From the NCBI GenBank assembly GCA_910586555.1, contig CAJUJY010000090.1, positions 1-10,711 of the forward strand: a DNA stretch of 10,711 nucleotides, given 5' to 3'. Every line of letters starts with the position of its first letter. Within the stretch, counting starts at the first letter, position 1. This DNA is from an uncultured Lachnospiraceae bacterium. GTDB taxonomy: Bacteria; Bacillota; Clostridia; Lachnospirales; Lachnospiraceae. Below, in pieces: positions 1-5,812 of the stretch. The notes beneath the pieces are model-generated. The model was not told the DNA's origin and did not search any database. It worked only from the letters and a program-made list of their open reading frames with translations. A program made the translations under genes and the position numbers.

Positions 1-2
1 GA

Positions 3-41
3 AAAATGGTTCAGTAGAAATGATATTCTCTGAACCATTTT
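3..41 (+). terminator. Hairpin, possible terminator of an upstream gene
   Basis: AAAATGGTTCA at 3-13 is perfectly complementary to TGAACCATTTT at 31-41, with a 17-base loop. The run of T at the end of the right arm suits a weak intrinsic terminator for a gene lying to the left of the window. The stem is AT-rich and the loop is long, so a protein-binding dyad is equally possible. Confidence 0.4.
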
Positions 42-53
42 GTCTACAGTCTG

Positions 54-73
54 AAGCGTTACATGTAACGCTT
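54..73. promoter_or_regulatory. 20-bp perfect palindrome AAGCGTTACATGTAACGCTT
   Basis: This is a loop-free 20-bp perfect palindrome, so it is more likely a binding site for a dimeric protein than a transcript hairpin. Each half carries the GTAAC core that recurs as single copies through 88-521, which suggests one protein reads the dyad and the scattered half-sites. The ligand is unknown. Confidence 0.5.
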
Positions 74-521
74 TTATTTTTACGAAACGTAACACGAAGA
101 ATGCTTATATTACAAGGGTTTATAAGCAAAGATCATCAAATATTACGGTTGTTATATATTTTTTCAAAACCCTTATATAATAAAAAAATACATAAATATA
201 TATTAATATATATTTCCTGTTATCTCACGCGCTAGTTTATAAAATATATGTAACATGGGATTTATTTTTATTGTATATATTTTTTATATATAAATAGACT
301 GGAAACAAAACGTAACATTCGTAACAAAATGGTATTTTAAAACTTAAGACCCCTTATAAATAAAGGCTTAATACAATGTAGGGCATACTTTTTAAAAGCG
401 TGACATTAATACTTAAAATCTTAACTCATGATATAACCCAAACCCTTGTAATATAAGGCTTAAACATATGTAACACTTTTTGGGAATTAAAAGCGTGACA
501 AATCCTAAAAAAACAGTGACA
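54..521. repeat. Iteron-like field of GTAACA/GTGACA motifs
   Basis: The heptamer [C/T/A]GT[A/G]ACA occurs at 88-94, 249-255, 311-317, 320-326, 399-405, 469-475, 494-500 and 515-521, all in the same orientation, and in both halves of the palindrome at 54-73. The same stretch holds a 16-bp inverted pair, TATATTACAAGGGTTT at 106-121 and AAACCCTTGTAATATA at 440-455, with related ACCCTTATA copies near 166-180 and 349-360. Scattered short repeats in very AT-rich DNA beside a replication operon resemble a plasmid origin or a multi-site operator. Spacing is irregular, so this is not a classic regularly phased iteron array. Confidence 0.45.
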
Positions 522-792
522 CTTGAATTATAAAATACTATATAAGATTATATTTAAACATATTTTAGATAAATCTTAATAATATCCCCTCTTTTACTTG
601 CAGGTTTAAGGCTGGTATGCCAGGACATTATGTACATACTTTAAATCTGTTTTTCAGCTAAATCTGTGATCCGCTATTTGTAGTGGCTTTGTTTTTAAAT
701 TACGCTGCCCCCTTGCAGGTATAAATAACATGCTTACGCATGCGGGTGGAAGCATGAAAATATTAAATTTATGACCAGAAGGGGGAAAATAA

Positions 793-1191
793 ATGAATAA
801 AATTGTATTAACAGGACGCTTGGTCCGTGATCCTGAAATCCGTTATACCCAGCAGACTAATACCGCCGTAGCCAGGTACACGCTTGCTGTAGACCGTATG
901 TATAAGCGTGATGGTGAGCCGCAGACAGACTTCCTGCGTTGCGTAGCATTTGGAAAGACTGCCGAGTTTGCAGGGCAGTATCTGCAGCAGGGGATAAAGA
1001 TAGCAGTCACAGGCCGCATCCAGACGGGCAGCTATACAAACAGGGAAGGACAGAAGGTCTATACCACAGATGTGGTAATAGAATCACAGGAGTTTTGCGA
1101 AAGCAAAGCCGCTTCTGCCTCTGCAGGACAAAGCACTTTTGCTGATAACACTTATATGGCAGAAGATGCCCAGTACCAGTACTTCAACTAA
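793..1191 (+). CDS. ssb: Single-stranded DNA-binding protein (SSB)
   Basis: This is a 132-residue bacterial SSB, which coats single-stranded DNA during replication, conjugation and repair. It opens with the signature MNKIVLTGRLVRDPEIRYT, and residues 1 to about 104 form the OB fold, including the family segments AVARYTLAVDR, DFLRCVAFGKTAEF and GRIQTGSYTNREGQKVYTT. The linker is short and alanine/serine-rich. The tip reads AEDAQYQYFN instead of the usual acidic DDDIPF-type ending, so binding to host SSB partners may be altered. The start is supported by GAAGGGGG about six bases upstream. The next gene begins 14 bases after the stop, with its ribosome binding site overlapping the ssb end, so the two genes form an operon. 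It is shorter than many chromosomal SSBs, as is common for plasmid and phage copies. Confidence 0.93.
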   Translation: MNKIVLTGRLVRDPEIRYTQQTNTAVARYTLAVDRMYKRDGEPQTDFLRCVAFGKTAEFAGQYLQQGIKIAVTGRIQTGSYTNREGQKVYTTDVVIESQEFCESKAASASAGQSTFADNTYMAEDAQYQYFN

Positions 1192-1205
1192 AGGAGGCAG
1201 TCACT

Positions 1206-2684
1206 ATGGATAACATTACGCCAGAAACTTTATACCAGGAGCTAAGCAAAAACGTAATTGGACAGGAGGGATACTTAAAATCCCTCTGCAATGCTGCCTG
1301 GCTGCATCACCTGCGTTACCAGCACTATAAGCAGACAGGGGAGGTGATAGACAAGCCCAAGCAGAATATTCTCTGCATTGGTCCGTCAGGGACAGGTAAG
1401 ACACTTGCTGTAGAGCAGCTCGGCAAGCTCTTGAACCTGCCTGTAATTATTGAAAACGCAAGCATGCTGCGTGGGGAAGGCTGGAAAGGCAGAAGCGTCA
1501 GCTCTATCATCACCCGTTGCATCGACTCCGCCCCAGATAAAAATGAAGCCGAAGCAACACATAGCATTGTCTGTCTGGATGAGATTGACAAAATTTTTAA
1601 ATCCCGTCTGGGTGATAACAGTTTCCTGCCGGTTGACAACCTGCTCACATTCATGGCTGGTAGCGTAGTCACCCACACAGACAATAACCGCACCTGTAAG
1701 ATGGATACTTCCAGCCTGCTCATTATTTGCTTGGGCGCATTTAATGGCTTGGAAGGTATTATCAGAGAGCGGTTGGCAGGCAAAGCAAGCATTGGTTTTT
1801 CTGCCGATAAGCCAGCAGAGCTGCCACAGGGAAGCTTGCTTCCGTATGCAACCGAAGAAGATTTGTATAAATATGGCATATCCAATGAGTTTCTCGGCAG
1901 AATCTCGTTAATCACTCATACTAATCCGTTGTCATTAGATAATTACAGTAATATCCTAACGCAGTCTACCGCATCTCCTGTGTACCAGTATGACGACTTA
2001 CTCTACAAAACGCTTGGCGTACACATAAACATCACAGATGATGCTGTCACCTGTATGGCACAGCAGGCAATAGATAGCAATGAGGGGGCAAGGCTGCTTG
2101 CCAGAATAGCCACAGACCTCCTACAGACGCAGCTATATACGGTTGCCAGTGATACAAGCGTAGACAGCATCGAGATTGGCTGTGGGGAGAATAACTGCCT
2201 GGTTGCGTACCAGACACATTTAGGACGTGAAGACCTGTATGGCGTTTTTTGCATTGTTTCCCCAGAACTGGAAAGGAAGACGCTTTCCAGCGTGCCGCTG
2301 TCCTGTATACGTGGCCGCAATGAAATCATAGAGCTTGCGAATAGTATAAAAGATGCATCGCACCGTAAAATGATTCTGTCGGAAGAGGAAATCATAGCTG
2401 ATGTCTATATTATTGCTGCCGCCATTGCCCGCCAGTTACTGGAGAATAACGGAAAAGGCATGACGATGGAGCATGTAGGACAGATGCTGGATACGTTCTA
2501 TGACATGGATATCAGACATCAGAAATACTCCTGTGTACATCCTTTAGAGCATATATGCGTAGAGTACCTCACTGAAGCAGAAAAACGTGTTGCAGATTGG
2601 CATGAAGCAATAGAGGATGCCAGGCAGATGCTCTTAGATTACTGCAGTGCCTGGCTCTTTAACCATGGGCAGGCGGAGCTGTAA
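1206..2684 (+). CDS. ClpX-like AAA+ ATPase with a novel C-terminal extension
   Basis: This is a 492-residue AAA+ protein whose first ~330 residues read like the ClpX unfoldase motor. Visible motifs are Walker A GPSGTGKT (59-66), Walker B IVCLDEIDKI (121-130), a ClpX-style LLIICLGAFNGLEGII (171-186), arginine finger in NEFLGR (R232) and sensor 2 in EGAR (R296). The pore loop is GWKG (92-95) where ClpX has GYVG. IGF at 196-198 sits where ClpX carries its ClpP-docking loop. The ClpX N-terminal zinc domain is absent, and about 160 C-terminal residues have no ClpX counterpart I recognise. AAAGGAGG at 1190-1197 supports the start. Linkage to ssb suggests remodelling of replication or transfer complexes, or delivery of targets to host ClpP; that role is inferred. 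It is not a standard clpX. Confidence 0.88.
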   Translation: MDNITPETLYQELSKNVIGQEGYLKSLCNAAWLHHLRYQHYKQTGEVIDKPKQNILCIGPSGTGKTLAVEQLGKLLNLPVIIENASMLRGEGWKGRSVSSIITRCIDSAPDKNEAEATHSIVCLDEIDKIFKSRLGDNSFLPVDNLLTFMAGSVVTHTDNNRTCKMDTSSLLIICLGAFNGLEGIIRERLAGKASIGFSADKPAELPQGSLLPYATEEDLYKYGISNEFLGRISLITHTNPLSLDNYSNILTQSTASPVYQYDDLLYKTLGVHINITDDAVTCMAQQAIDSNEGARLLARIATDLLQTQLYTVASDTSVDSIEIGCGENNCLVAYQTHLGREDLYGVFCIVSPELERKTLSSVPLSCIRGRNEIIELANSIKDASHRKMILSEEEIIADVYIIAAAIARQLLENNGKGMTMEHVGQMLDTFYDMDIRHQKYSCVHPLEHICVEYLTEAEKRVADWHEAIEDARQMLLDYCSAWLFNHGQAEL

Positions 2685-2746
2685 AAATCCATCCGCAGGA
2701 AGAACTGCTTTGTTCCGTATAGAATCCAGTTTTCTTATCAGCATTT

Positions 2747-2786
2747 AAGTGGATATAATATCTTATAACAGATGTTATATCCACTT
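2747..2786. terminator. Long dyad between convergent genes, possible bidirectional terminator
   Basis: AAGTGGATATAA at 2747-2758 pairs perfectly with TTATATCCACTT at 2775-2786 across a 16-base loop. An outer TGTTCC (2711-2716) and GGAACA (2794-2799) add a second inverted pair around it. It lies between the ends of the ATPase gene and the minus-strand gene at 2832, where a two-way terminator is expected. No proper U-tract follows on either side, so termination is unproven and a binding-site role is possible. Confidence 0.4.
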
Positions 2787-2831
2787 TGGATAAGGAACAG
2801 GACTAAAGAAACGGCTATGTATATGTACAGT

Positions 2832-3644
2832 CTATATCCTGTATAAGCCGCGTATTAGTCTGTTGATTTTTTTCAAATGAAGCCGGTCTTTTTGTGGGTC
2901 TTTCATCCAACTGACACAACCGAATTTGTCAAGGAGGGGTTCTTCGCAATATATATTTGACTTTTGACAAATACGATGTAATGTTTTTTTAGTTTTTGTT
3001 TTCTCTTTATCAGGAATTGTATAATCCCATCCATGCGGGGAAGAATCTAATACCATTCGCACTTCATGGATAAAGCAGTTCCTGTTGCTGGAATGTTCTA
3101 GTGGTATGCCTGGGAAGAATACTGTTCCCCATCCCTGGTACATATCCTGCAGAAGCCCCCAGGGTATGGCATCAATGGATACAACTGGGAGTATATCCTC
3201 AAGAAAAGCTTTTATGGGGTTTGCTGGTAGCCTTAATATAATATCAGTAATTTTGGCGGTTTTTGATTCGGCATTATTGATTAACCTGTTTGTATCAGGA
3301 TATCCTGTTTCGTCTATGATTTCATTGGCAGATTTTCCATTAAGATACTTGAGGATTAAGACTGTCCTTTCTTGTGGAGTAAAATCTGCATGGTGTATAA
3401 GCTGGCTGAATTTGCCTACTGCCATGTTCCATTCATGGAATGCGTCTATAACATGGGTTTTGGTGTTTGTTGTGTCGGCAAGGATGCCATCATACAAATC
3501 AGGTGTTGTGCCAGTTATCTTACCTGGGCTGTTATAACAGGTTACACCTGTTGCACGTTTTGCATCCTCCCTTAAAAAATCTGTGATTTTGTCAAGCAGT
3601 GTTTCCAGCGTAGTGGCTGTTTCATTTAAATTTAAAGTTCTCAT
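2832..3644 (-). CDS. HTH protein with D5-primase-like C-terminus (putative)
   Basis: This is a 270-residue protein. Residues 87-132 (starting DFTPQERTVLILKYLNGKSA) resemble the helix-turn-helix of sigma-70 region 4 or ArpU-like phage regulators: a TPQER start, a KYLNGKS turn, then a recognition-helix-like stretch. Residues from about 155 (ILPVVSIDAIPWGLLQDMYQ), through SSNRNCFIHEV, to an ending of CEEPLLDKFGCVSWMKDP and LIRGLYRI recall the winged C-terminal part of phage/plasmid D5-family primases, which typically end in an EPLI...W...YRG motif. No primase catalytic or helicase domain is present, so this may be a detached DNA-binding accessory. AAGGAGG about nine bases before the ATG supports the start. 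It is the last gene of the minus-strand group. The gene is well supported; the primase link is moderate to weak, from memory of the family pattern. Confidence 0.8.
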   Translation of the reverse strand: MRTLNLNETATTLETLLDKITDFLREDAKRATGVTCYNSPGKITGTTPDLYDGILADTTNTKTHVIDAFHEWNMAVGKFSQLIHHADFTPQERTVLILKYLNGKSANEIIDETGYPDTNRLINNAESKTAKITDIILRLPANPIKAFLEDILPVVSIDAIPWGLLQDMYQGWGTVFFPGIPLEHSSNRNCFIHEVRMVLDSSPHGWDYTIPDKEKTKTKKTLHRICQKSNIYCEEPLLDKFGCVSWMKDPQKDRLHLKKINRLIRGLYRI

Positions 3645-3682
3645 ATATGGAACCTCCTTAATTATTGTATATTATGTTAACT

Positions 3683-3720
3683 GACAGGAGGATGCATATT
3701 TACAATGCATCCCTGCTGTC
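3683..3720 (-). other. Intercistronic hairpin ahead of the HTH gene
   Basis: GGATGCAT (3690-3697) pairs with ATGCATCC (3705-3712) around a 7-base loop, and an outer GACAG (3683-3687) pairs with CTGTC (3716-3720). It lies between the stop of the 193-residue gene and the start of the HTH gene. No U-tract follows on the minus strand, so it looks more like an RNA-processing or stability hairpin, or a dyad operator, than a terminator. Confidence 0.45.
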
Positions 3721-3749
3721 AATCCCAGTCTGGAATAGAATTGTGAATT

Positions 3750-4331
3750 TTAATAATCTATTCTTATAAGTGTGCCATTAGGAAGGCGTTTGACTGGGAT
3801 AAAGATATATTCTGATAAGAATGGCAGGTCATGATTGTAGACGTAAGCTCTCAGAATACCAAGTTTTATGTTCTCATCTTCAAATGACCATTTTTCTTTG
3901 CAGTCGCTGGTAATGATATAGGATGTCGTTTTGAAACCGGCAGGATCTTCGTTGTGTATTACTGCATAACATAAAGTTCCTTTTTCTTCCAGTATATTGA
4001 TATGTTTCTGTATTGTTTCGTCTATTGGCATGTACTTTCCATTTTTCATGATTTTACTTATCTTTCCCGTTTTCTTGAAGGCTGCAATTTCATCCTGTTT
4101 GAAGCAGAGAATTTCCATTCTCTTGACAGCTTCTACGATTGCTTCTTCTTTGGTTGGGTGAGTGATAGGTGTGTTAAGCTGGTTAAAACAATCTCCGATT
4201 TTTAAGGTTTCCATTTTGATGAGTGTTAGCGTAATAAGCTCTTGCAGACTTGGCATGGCAAATTCTTCAAGTTCTTTAATAACATCATCTTCAGAGGATT
4301 TTTTGTTTTGATTATTATTTGTATTAGTCAT
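3750..4331 (-). CDS. Hypothetical protein, 193 residues
   Basis: I do not recognise this protein. It has a polar, asparagine-rich N-terminus (MTNTNNNQNKKSSEDD), an acidic helical stretch to about residue 80, and a C-terminal half that alternates short beta-like hydrophobic runs (LCYAVIH, TSYIITS, SEYIFIPVKRL, GTLIRIDY). There is no signal peptide, membrane segment or obvious catalytic motif, so a cytoplasmic protein is expected. AAGGAG about seven bases before the ATG supports the start. Weak resemblance of its C-terminal EYIFIP stretch to YYIECFLFIP in the 112-residue gene upstream hints at a shared small domain, but this is too short to rely on. It lies between two other minus-strand genes and may share their transcript. 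Confidence 0.75.
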   Translation of the reverse strand: MTNTNNNQNKKSSEDDVIKELEEFAMPSLQELITLTLIKMETLKIGDCFNQLNTPITHPTKEEAIVEAVKRMEILCFKQDEIAAFKKTGKISKIMKNGKYMPIDETIQKHINILEEKGTLCYAVIHNEDPAGFKTTSYIITSDCKEKWSFEDENIKLGILRAYVYNHDLPFLSEYIFIPVKRLPNGTLIRIDY

Positions 4332-4362
4332 ATTTTTTCTCCTTAATATGTTTGTAATATAT

Positions 4363-4410
4363 TTAGAAATGAAGATACATTTTATTATTGGGTGGTTCTT
4401 TGTTTTTCAT
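4363..4410 (-). CDS. Possible 15-residue leader peptide
   Basis: An ATG at 4410 (minus strand) follows GTGAGGT at good spacing and opens MKNKEPPNNKMYLHF before TAA. It lies just upstream of the 193-residue gene and downstream of a leader repeat. A peptide this short could be chance; it is listed because its ribosome binding site is as good as those of the larger neighbours. Confidence 0.25.
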   Translation of the reverse strand: MKNKEPPNNKMYLHF

Positions 4411-4445
4411 GGTAGTTTACCTCACTTTATATAAATTGGTTTTGC

Positions 4446-4501
4446 AGCAATGCCTGCTCACTAAAGCACCCGTCGGAGTTGTATGTTTGTAAGATTTCTT
4501 G
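4446..4501 (-). repeat. Leader repeat, copy A
   Basis: This is one of three roughly 56-bp imperfect direct repeats with the core CTAAAGCACCCGTYGG (+ strand) followed by TTGTATKTTTGTAA. As minus-strand RNA it can form a small hairpin (CCG-A-CGG) and a second stem (GCAG/CTGC, 4444-4457), joined by TGCTTTAGTGA. It precedes the 193-residue gene. Confidence 0.5.
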
Positions 4502-4545
4502 ATTTTTTTGTGTTTTAATACAACTTTCTGGTTTCTTTGGCTTGC

Positions 4546-4601
4546 AGTTATTTCTGTTCACTGTGTCACCCATTGGGCATTGTATTTTTGTAATTTTTTT
4601 A
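4546..4601 (-). repeat. Leader repeat, copy B
   Basis: This second copy starts exactly 100 bases after copy A. Its TAAAGCAC core has diverged to TGTGTCAC, but the CCC-ATT-GGG hairpin (4569-4577) and the CAG/CTG stem (4545-4556) remain. From 4573 to 4603 it is identical to copy C over 31 bases. Confidence 0.5.
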
Positions 4602-4702
4602 ATAAAAGTGTTTATTCTGTTTGTAAACGTAAAAATCTGCAACGTCTGCATATGGAAAGACAGCAGATGCTGCAGATTTTCAAAGCCTATGTGTAGTTGT
4701 TT

Positions 4703-5041
4703 TTACTTAGATTTCTTTTGTTTAAGTTTACATAGTTTTTCTTGTACGAAATCCCTTAAACTTATTACAAAGGAATCATCATTGGGTGTTTTTCCTGGGC
4801 AAGAGAATTCTCCGTTAAATATGAAATGCAGGGTTTCAGAACGGGGAATGAAAAGGAAACACTCAATGTAATATTTGTCAGTGGTTTCATCAATATGATA
4901 GCCATTAACAACTATCCCTGGCAGCAGAAAATAACCAGTGTCTAAAGAGTATTTGACCTGGTCTGGATCGCAGGGACAAAATTTGACTGCAAATCCACCA
5001 TGTAAAATTACAAGTGGTTGTTCTTCAAAGTTTTCTTTCAT
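4703..5041 (-). CDS. Hypothetical protein, 112 residues
   Basis: I do not recognise this small protein. It has the look of a compact beta-rich cytoplasmic domain: LVILHGGFAVKFCPCDPDQV, TGYFLLPGIVVNGYHI, YYIECFLFIPRSETLHFIFN, then a lysine-rich C-terminal tail (KLCKLKQKKSK). Two cysteines in FCPCDP could bind metal or be chance; no second pair stands nearby. GAGGT about eight bases before the ATG supports the start. Leader repeat C ends about 30 bases upstream, and the 46-bp inverted-repeat segment lies beyond that, so the gene is first in the minus-strand group and probably responds to whatever that region does. Confidence 0.7.
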   Translation of the reverse strand: MKENFEEQPLVILHGGFAVKFCPCDPDQVKYSLDTGYFLLPGIVVNGYHIDETTDKYYIECFLFIPRSETLHFIFNGEFSCPGKTPNDDSFVISLRDFVQEKLCKLKQKKSK

Positions 5042-5073
5042 AGATATAACCTCTTTTCTATATTGTATTTAAC

Positions 5074-5129
5074 AGGAATACCTGTTCGCTAAAGCACCCG
5101 TTGGGCATTGTATTTTTGTAATTTTTTTA
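5074..5129 (-). repeat. Leader repeat, copy C
   Basis: This copy has the clearest structure: AACAGG-AATA-CCTGTT (5071-5086), then CTAAAGCAC, then CCC-GTT-GGG (5097-5105). It lies about 30 bases upstream of the 112-residue gene and is identical to copy B over 5101-5131. A related TAAAGCAC core (5430-5437) lies inside the inverted-repeat segment, between GGGGC and GCCCC arms. Confidence 0.55.
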
Positions 5130-5160
5130 ATTTGTTTTTGTAATTACATGATTTTTTTTA

Positions 5161-5206
5161 ATATTAAATTTATTTAATATATAAGGGAAACACACCGTCT
5201 TAGAAA
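5161..5206. repeat. Left 46-bp inverted repeat
   Basis: These 46 bases are the exact reverse complement of 5578-5623. The outer 20 bases are themselves a dyad (ATATTAAA-TTTA-TTTAATAT) and the inner part reads AAGGGAAACACACCGTCTTA. No target-site duplication is visible outside the pair. Confidence 0.85.
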
Positions 5207-5577
5207 ATCCGGAACCATGCGGATGCCAGCATATTTCTTGATTTTATAAATCCATTTTTTGTTTCCCTGCGGTCACAAAACTGTCCTGTAAAACATAGGC
5301 CAGATATTTTTGTTCACGAAATCTCCCGTTTATTGTTGTATTTTGTGTATATCTTTTTTTTGAGGTTTTTTGTATTATGTCTGGATATCCACATACTACA
5401 TGGAGCTTTTGTTCACAGGGGCTTCTCGGTAAAGCACGCCCCACGGCAGTATTTATTGATACTCTCGTCTGAACATGTATTTTTTGTTTGCCTGCAAAGG
5501 TTCATGCAGGCTTTTTTCTGTGCCGGTTTGTGGCACAGGCGGATGCACCCGGAGGGTGCTTGGAAATACGCTGTCTG
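5207..5577. other. 371-bp core between 46-bp inverted repeats, structured and non-coding
   Basis: I find no credible gene inside. Hairpins cluster on the right side: GGGGC/GCCCC (5418-5442), AGTAT/ATACT near 5449-5464, the intrinsic terminator at 5490-5517, CTGTGCC/GGCACAG (5518-5538) and GCACCC/GGGTGC (5545-5559). GCGGATGC occurs twice (5219-5226 and 5539-5546). Such density in the space between two divergent gene blocks suggests regulatory RNA, a replication origin or an invertible control segment. No recombinase gene is present in this window. Confidence 0.55.
5490..5517 (+). terminator. Intrinsic terminator upstream of repL
   Basis: GCCTGCA (5490-5496) pairs with TGCAGGC (5505-5511) around an 8-base loop, followed directly by six T. 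This is a textbook + strand terminator, yet it lies upstream of repL with no + strand gene before it. It would end a short leader or small RNA started inside the inverted-repeat segment, which suits transcriptional attenuation of repL. Confidence 0.75.
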
Positions 5578-5623
5578 TTTCTAAGACGGTGTGTTTCCCT
5601 TATATATTAAATAAATTTAATAT
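5578..5623. repeat. Right 46-bp inverted repeat
   Basis: This is a perfect reverse complement of 5161-5206. It ends 19 bases before a TATAAT hexamer (5642-5647) that could be the -10 of a repL promoter, so the repeat could contribute the -35 or an operator. Confidence 0.85.
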
Positions 5624-5641
5624 ATAAGAAGAAAAGAGCTT

Positions 5642-5812
5642 TATAATTCAAAAATGTTAGAAATCCCAGTATTTATGATGCTTAAAGCGTATTTTTATAA
5701 GTCTGTCTACTTAGACTTGGAGTCTAAACAGACACTTGATAATGTGCCTGGGAGGTGGTATAGTTACCAAAAAGGGTGGGATACCCATCCTGCCAGGAGA
5801 GGAAGGGCAGAG
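5642..5812 (+). promoter_or_regulatory. repL leader with -10-like box and strong hairpin
   Basis: TATAAT at 5642-5647 is a perfect -10 hexamer, although no good -35 stands at the usual distance. The stretch up to the repL ATG is then a leader of roughly 160 bases. It holds a strong hairpin: TTAGACT/AGTCTAA around TGG, extended by GTCTGT/ACAGAC (5701-5733). A free-standing GGAGGTGG lies at 5751-5758 with no start codon at proper spacing. TGCC (5791-5794) and GGCA (5806-5809) flank the purine-rich ribosome binding site and could partly mask it. Control of initiator synthesis at the RNA level is plausible. Confidence 0.45.

Larger units (their letters stand above)
1..792. other. Non-coding AT-rich region upstream of ssb
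   Basis: I see no convincing gene here. The one long open frame (20-235) has no ribosome binding site and runs through the palindrome. Besides the motifs listed separately, CTTGCAGGT recurs at 597-605 and 712-720, each followed by an AT-rich hexamer; TATAAA at 720-725 could be the -10 of the ssb promoter, but no good -35 lies 16-18 bases upstream. A small CATGC-TTAC-GCATG hairpin at 729-742 lies in the presumed ssb leader. Confidence 0.5.
4332..4702. other. Intergenic stretch between two minus-strand genes
   Basis: This 371-base gap is AT-rich and holds leader repeats A and B plus the possible 15-residue peptide. A 74-codon frame on the minus strand (4427-4651) runs through both repeats with no convincing ribosome binding site, and I do not call it a gene. 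The length of the gap means the 193-residue gene may have its own promoter. Confidence 0.45.

Noticed and set aside
20..235. 71-codon + strand open frame at the left end
   Set aside because: It has no ribosome binding site, runs through the 20-bp palindrome and ends in low-complexity Ile/Tyr/Lys typical of AT-rich non-coding DNA.
1325..1915. Long minus-strand frame opposite the ATPase gene
   Set aside because: It is a shadow of the + strand gene, whose AAA+ motifs are unmistakable. The antisense protein shows no domain and no ribosome binding site.
3085..3537. 150-codon + strand frame opposite the HTH/primase-like gene
   Set aside because: It is antisense to a gene with a strong ribosome binding site and recognisable motifs; no start signal supports it.
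4427..4651. 74-codon minus-strand frame across leader repeats A and B
   Set aside because: It has no good ribosome binding site, and its sequence is dictated by the repeats. The same GCF-S-E-Q residues in copy C lie in a different setting ending in a stop, so this is not a conserved protein.
5161..5623. MITE or composite transposon interpretation of the inverted-repeat segment
   Set aside because: No direct target-site duplication flanks the arms and there is no coding capacity. It is kept only as a secondary possibility to inversion or replication control.
5654..5812. Upstream in-frame extension of RepL from ATG 5654
   Set aside because: It has no ribosome binding site, only six bases separate it from the -10-like TATAAT, and it covers a strong hairpin. 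RepL relatives begin near the conserved FIDEESGE-type block, consistent with a start at 5813.
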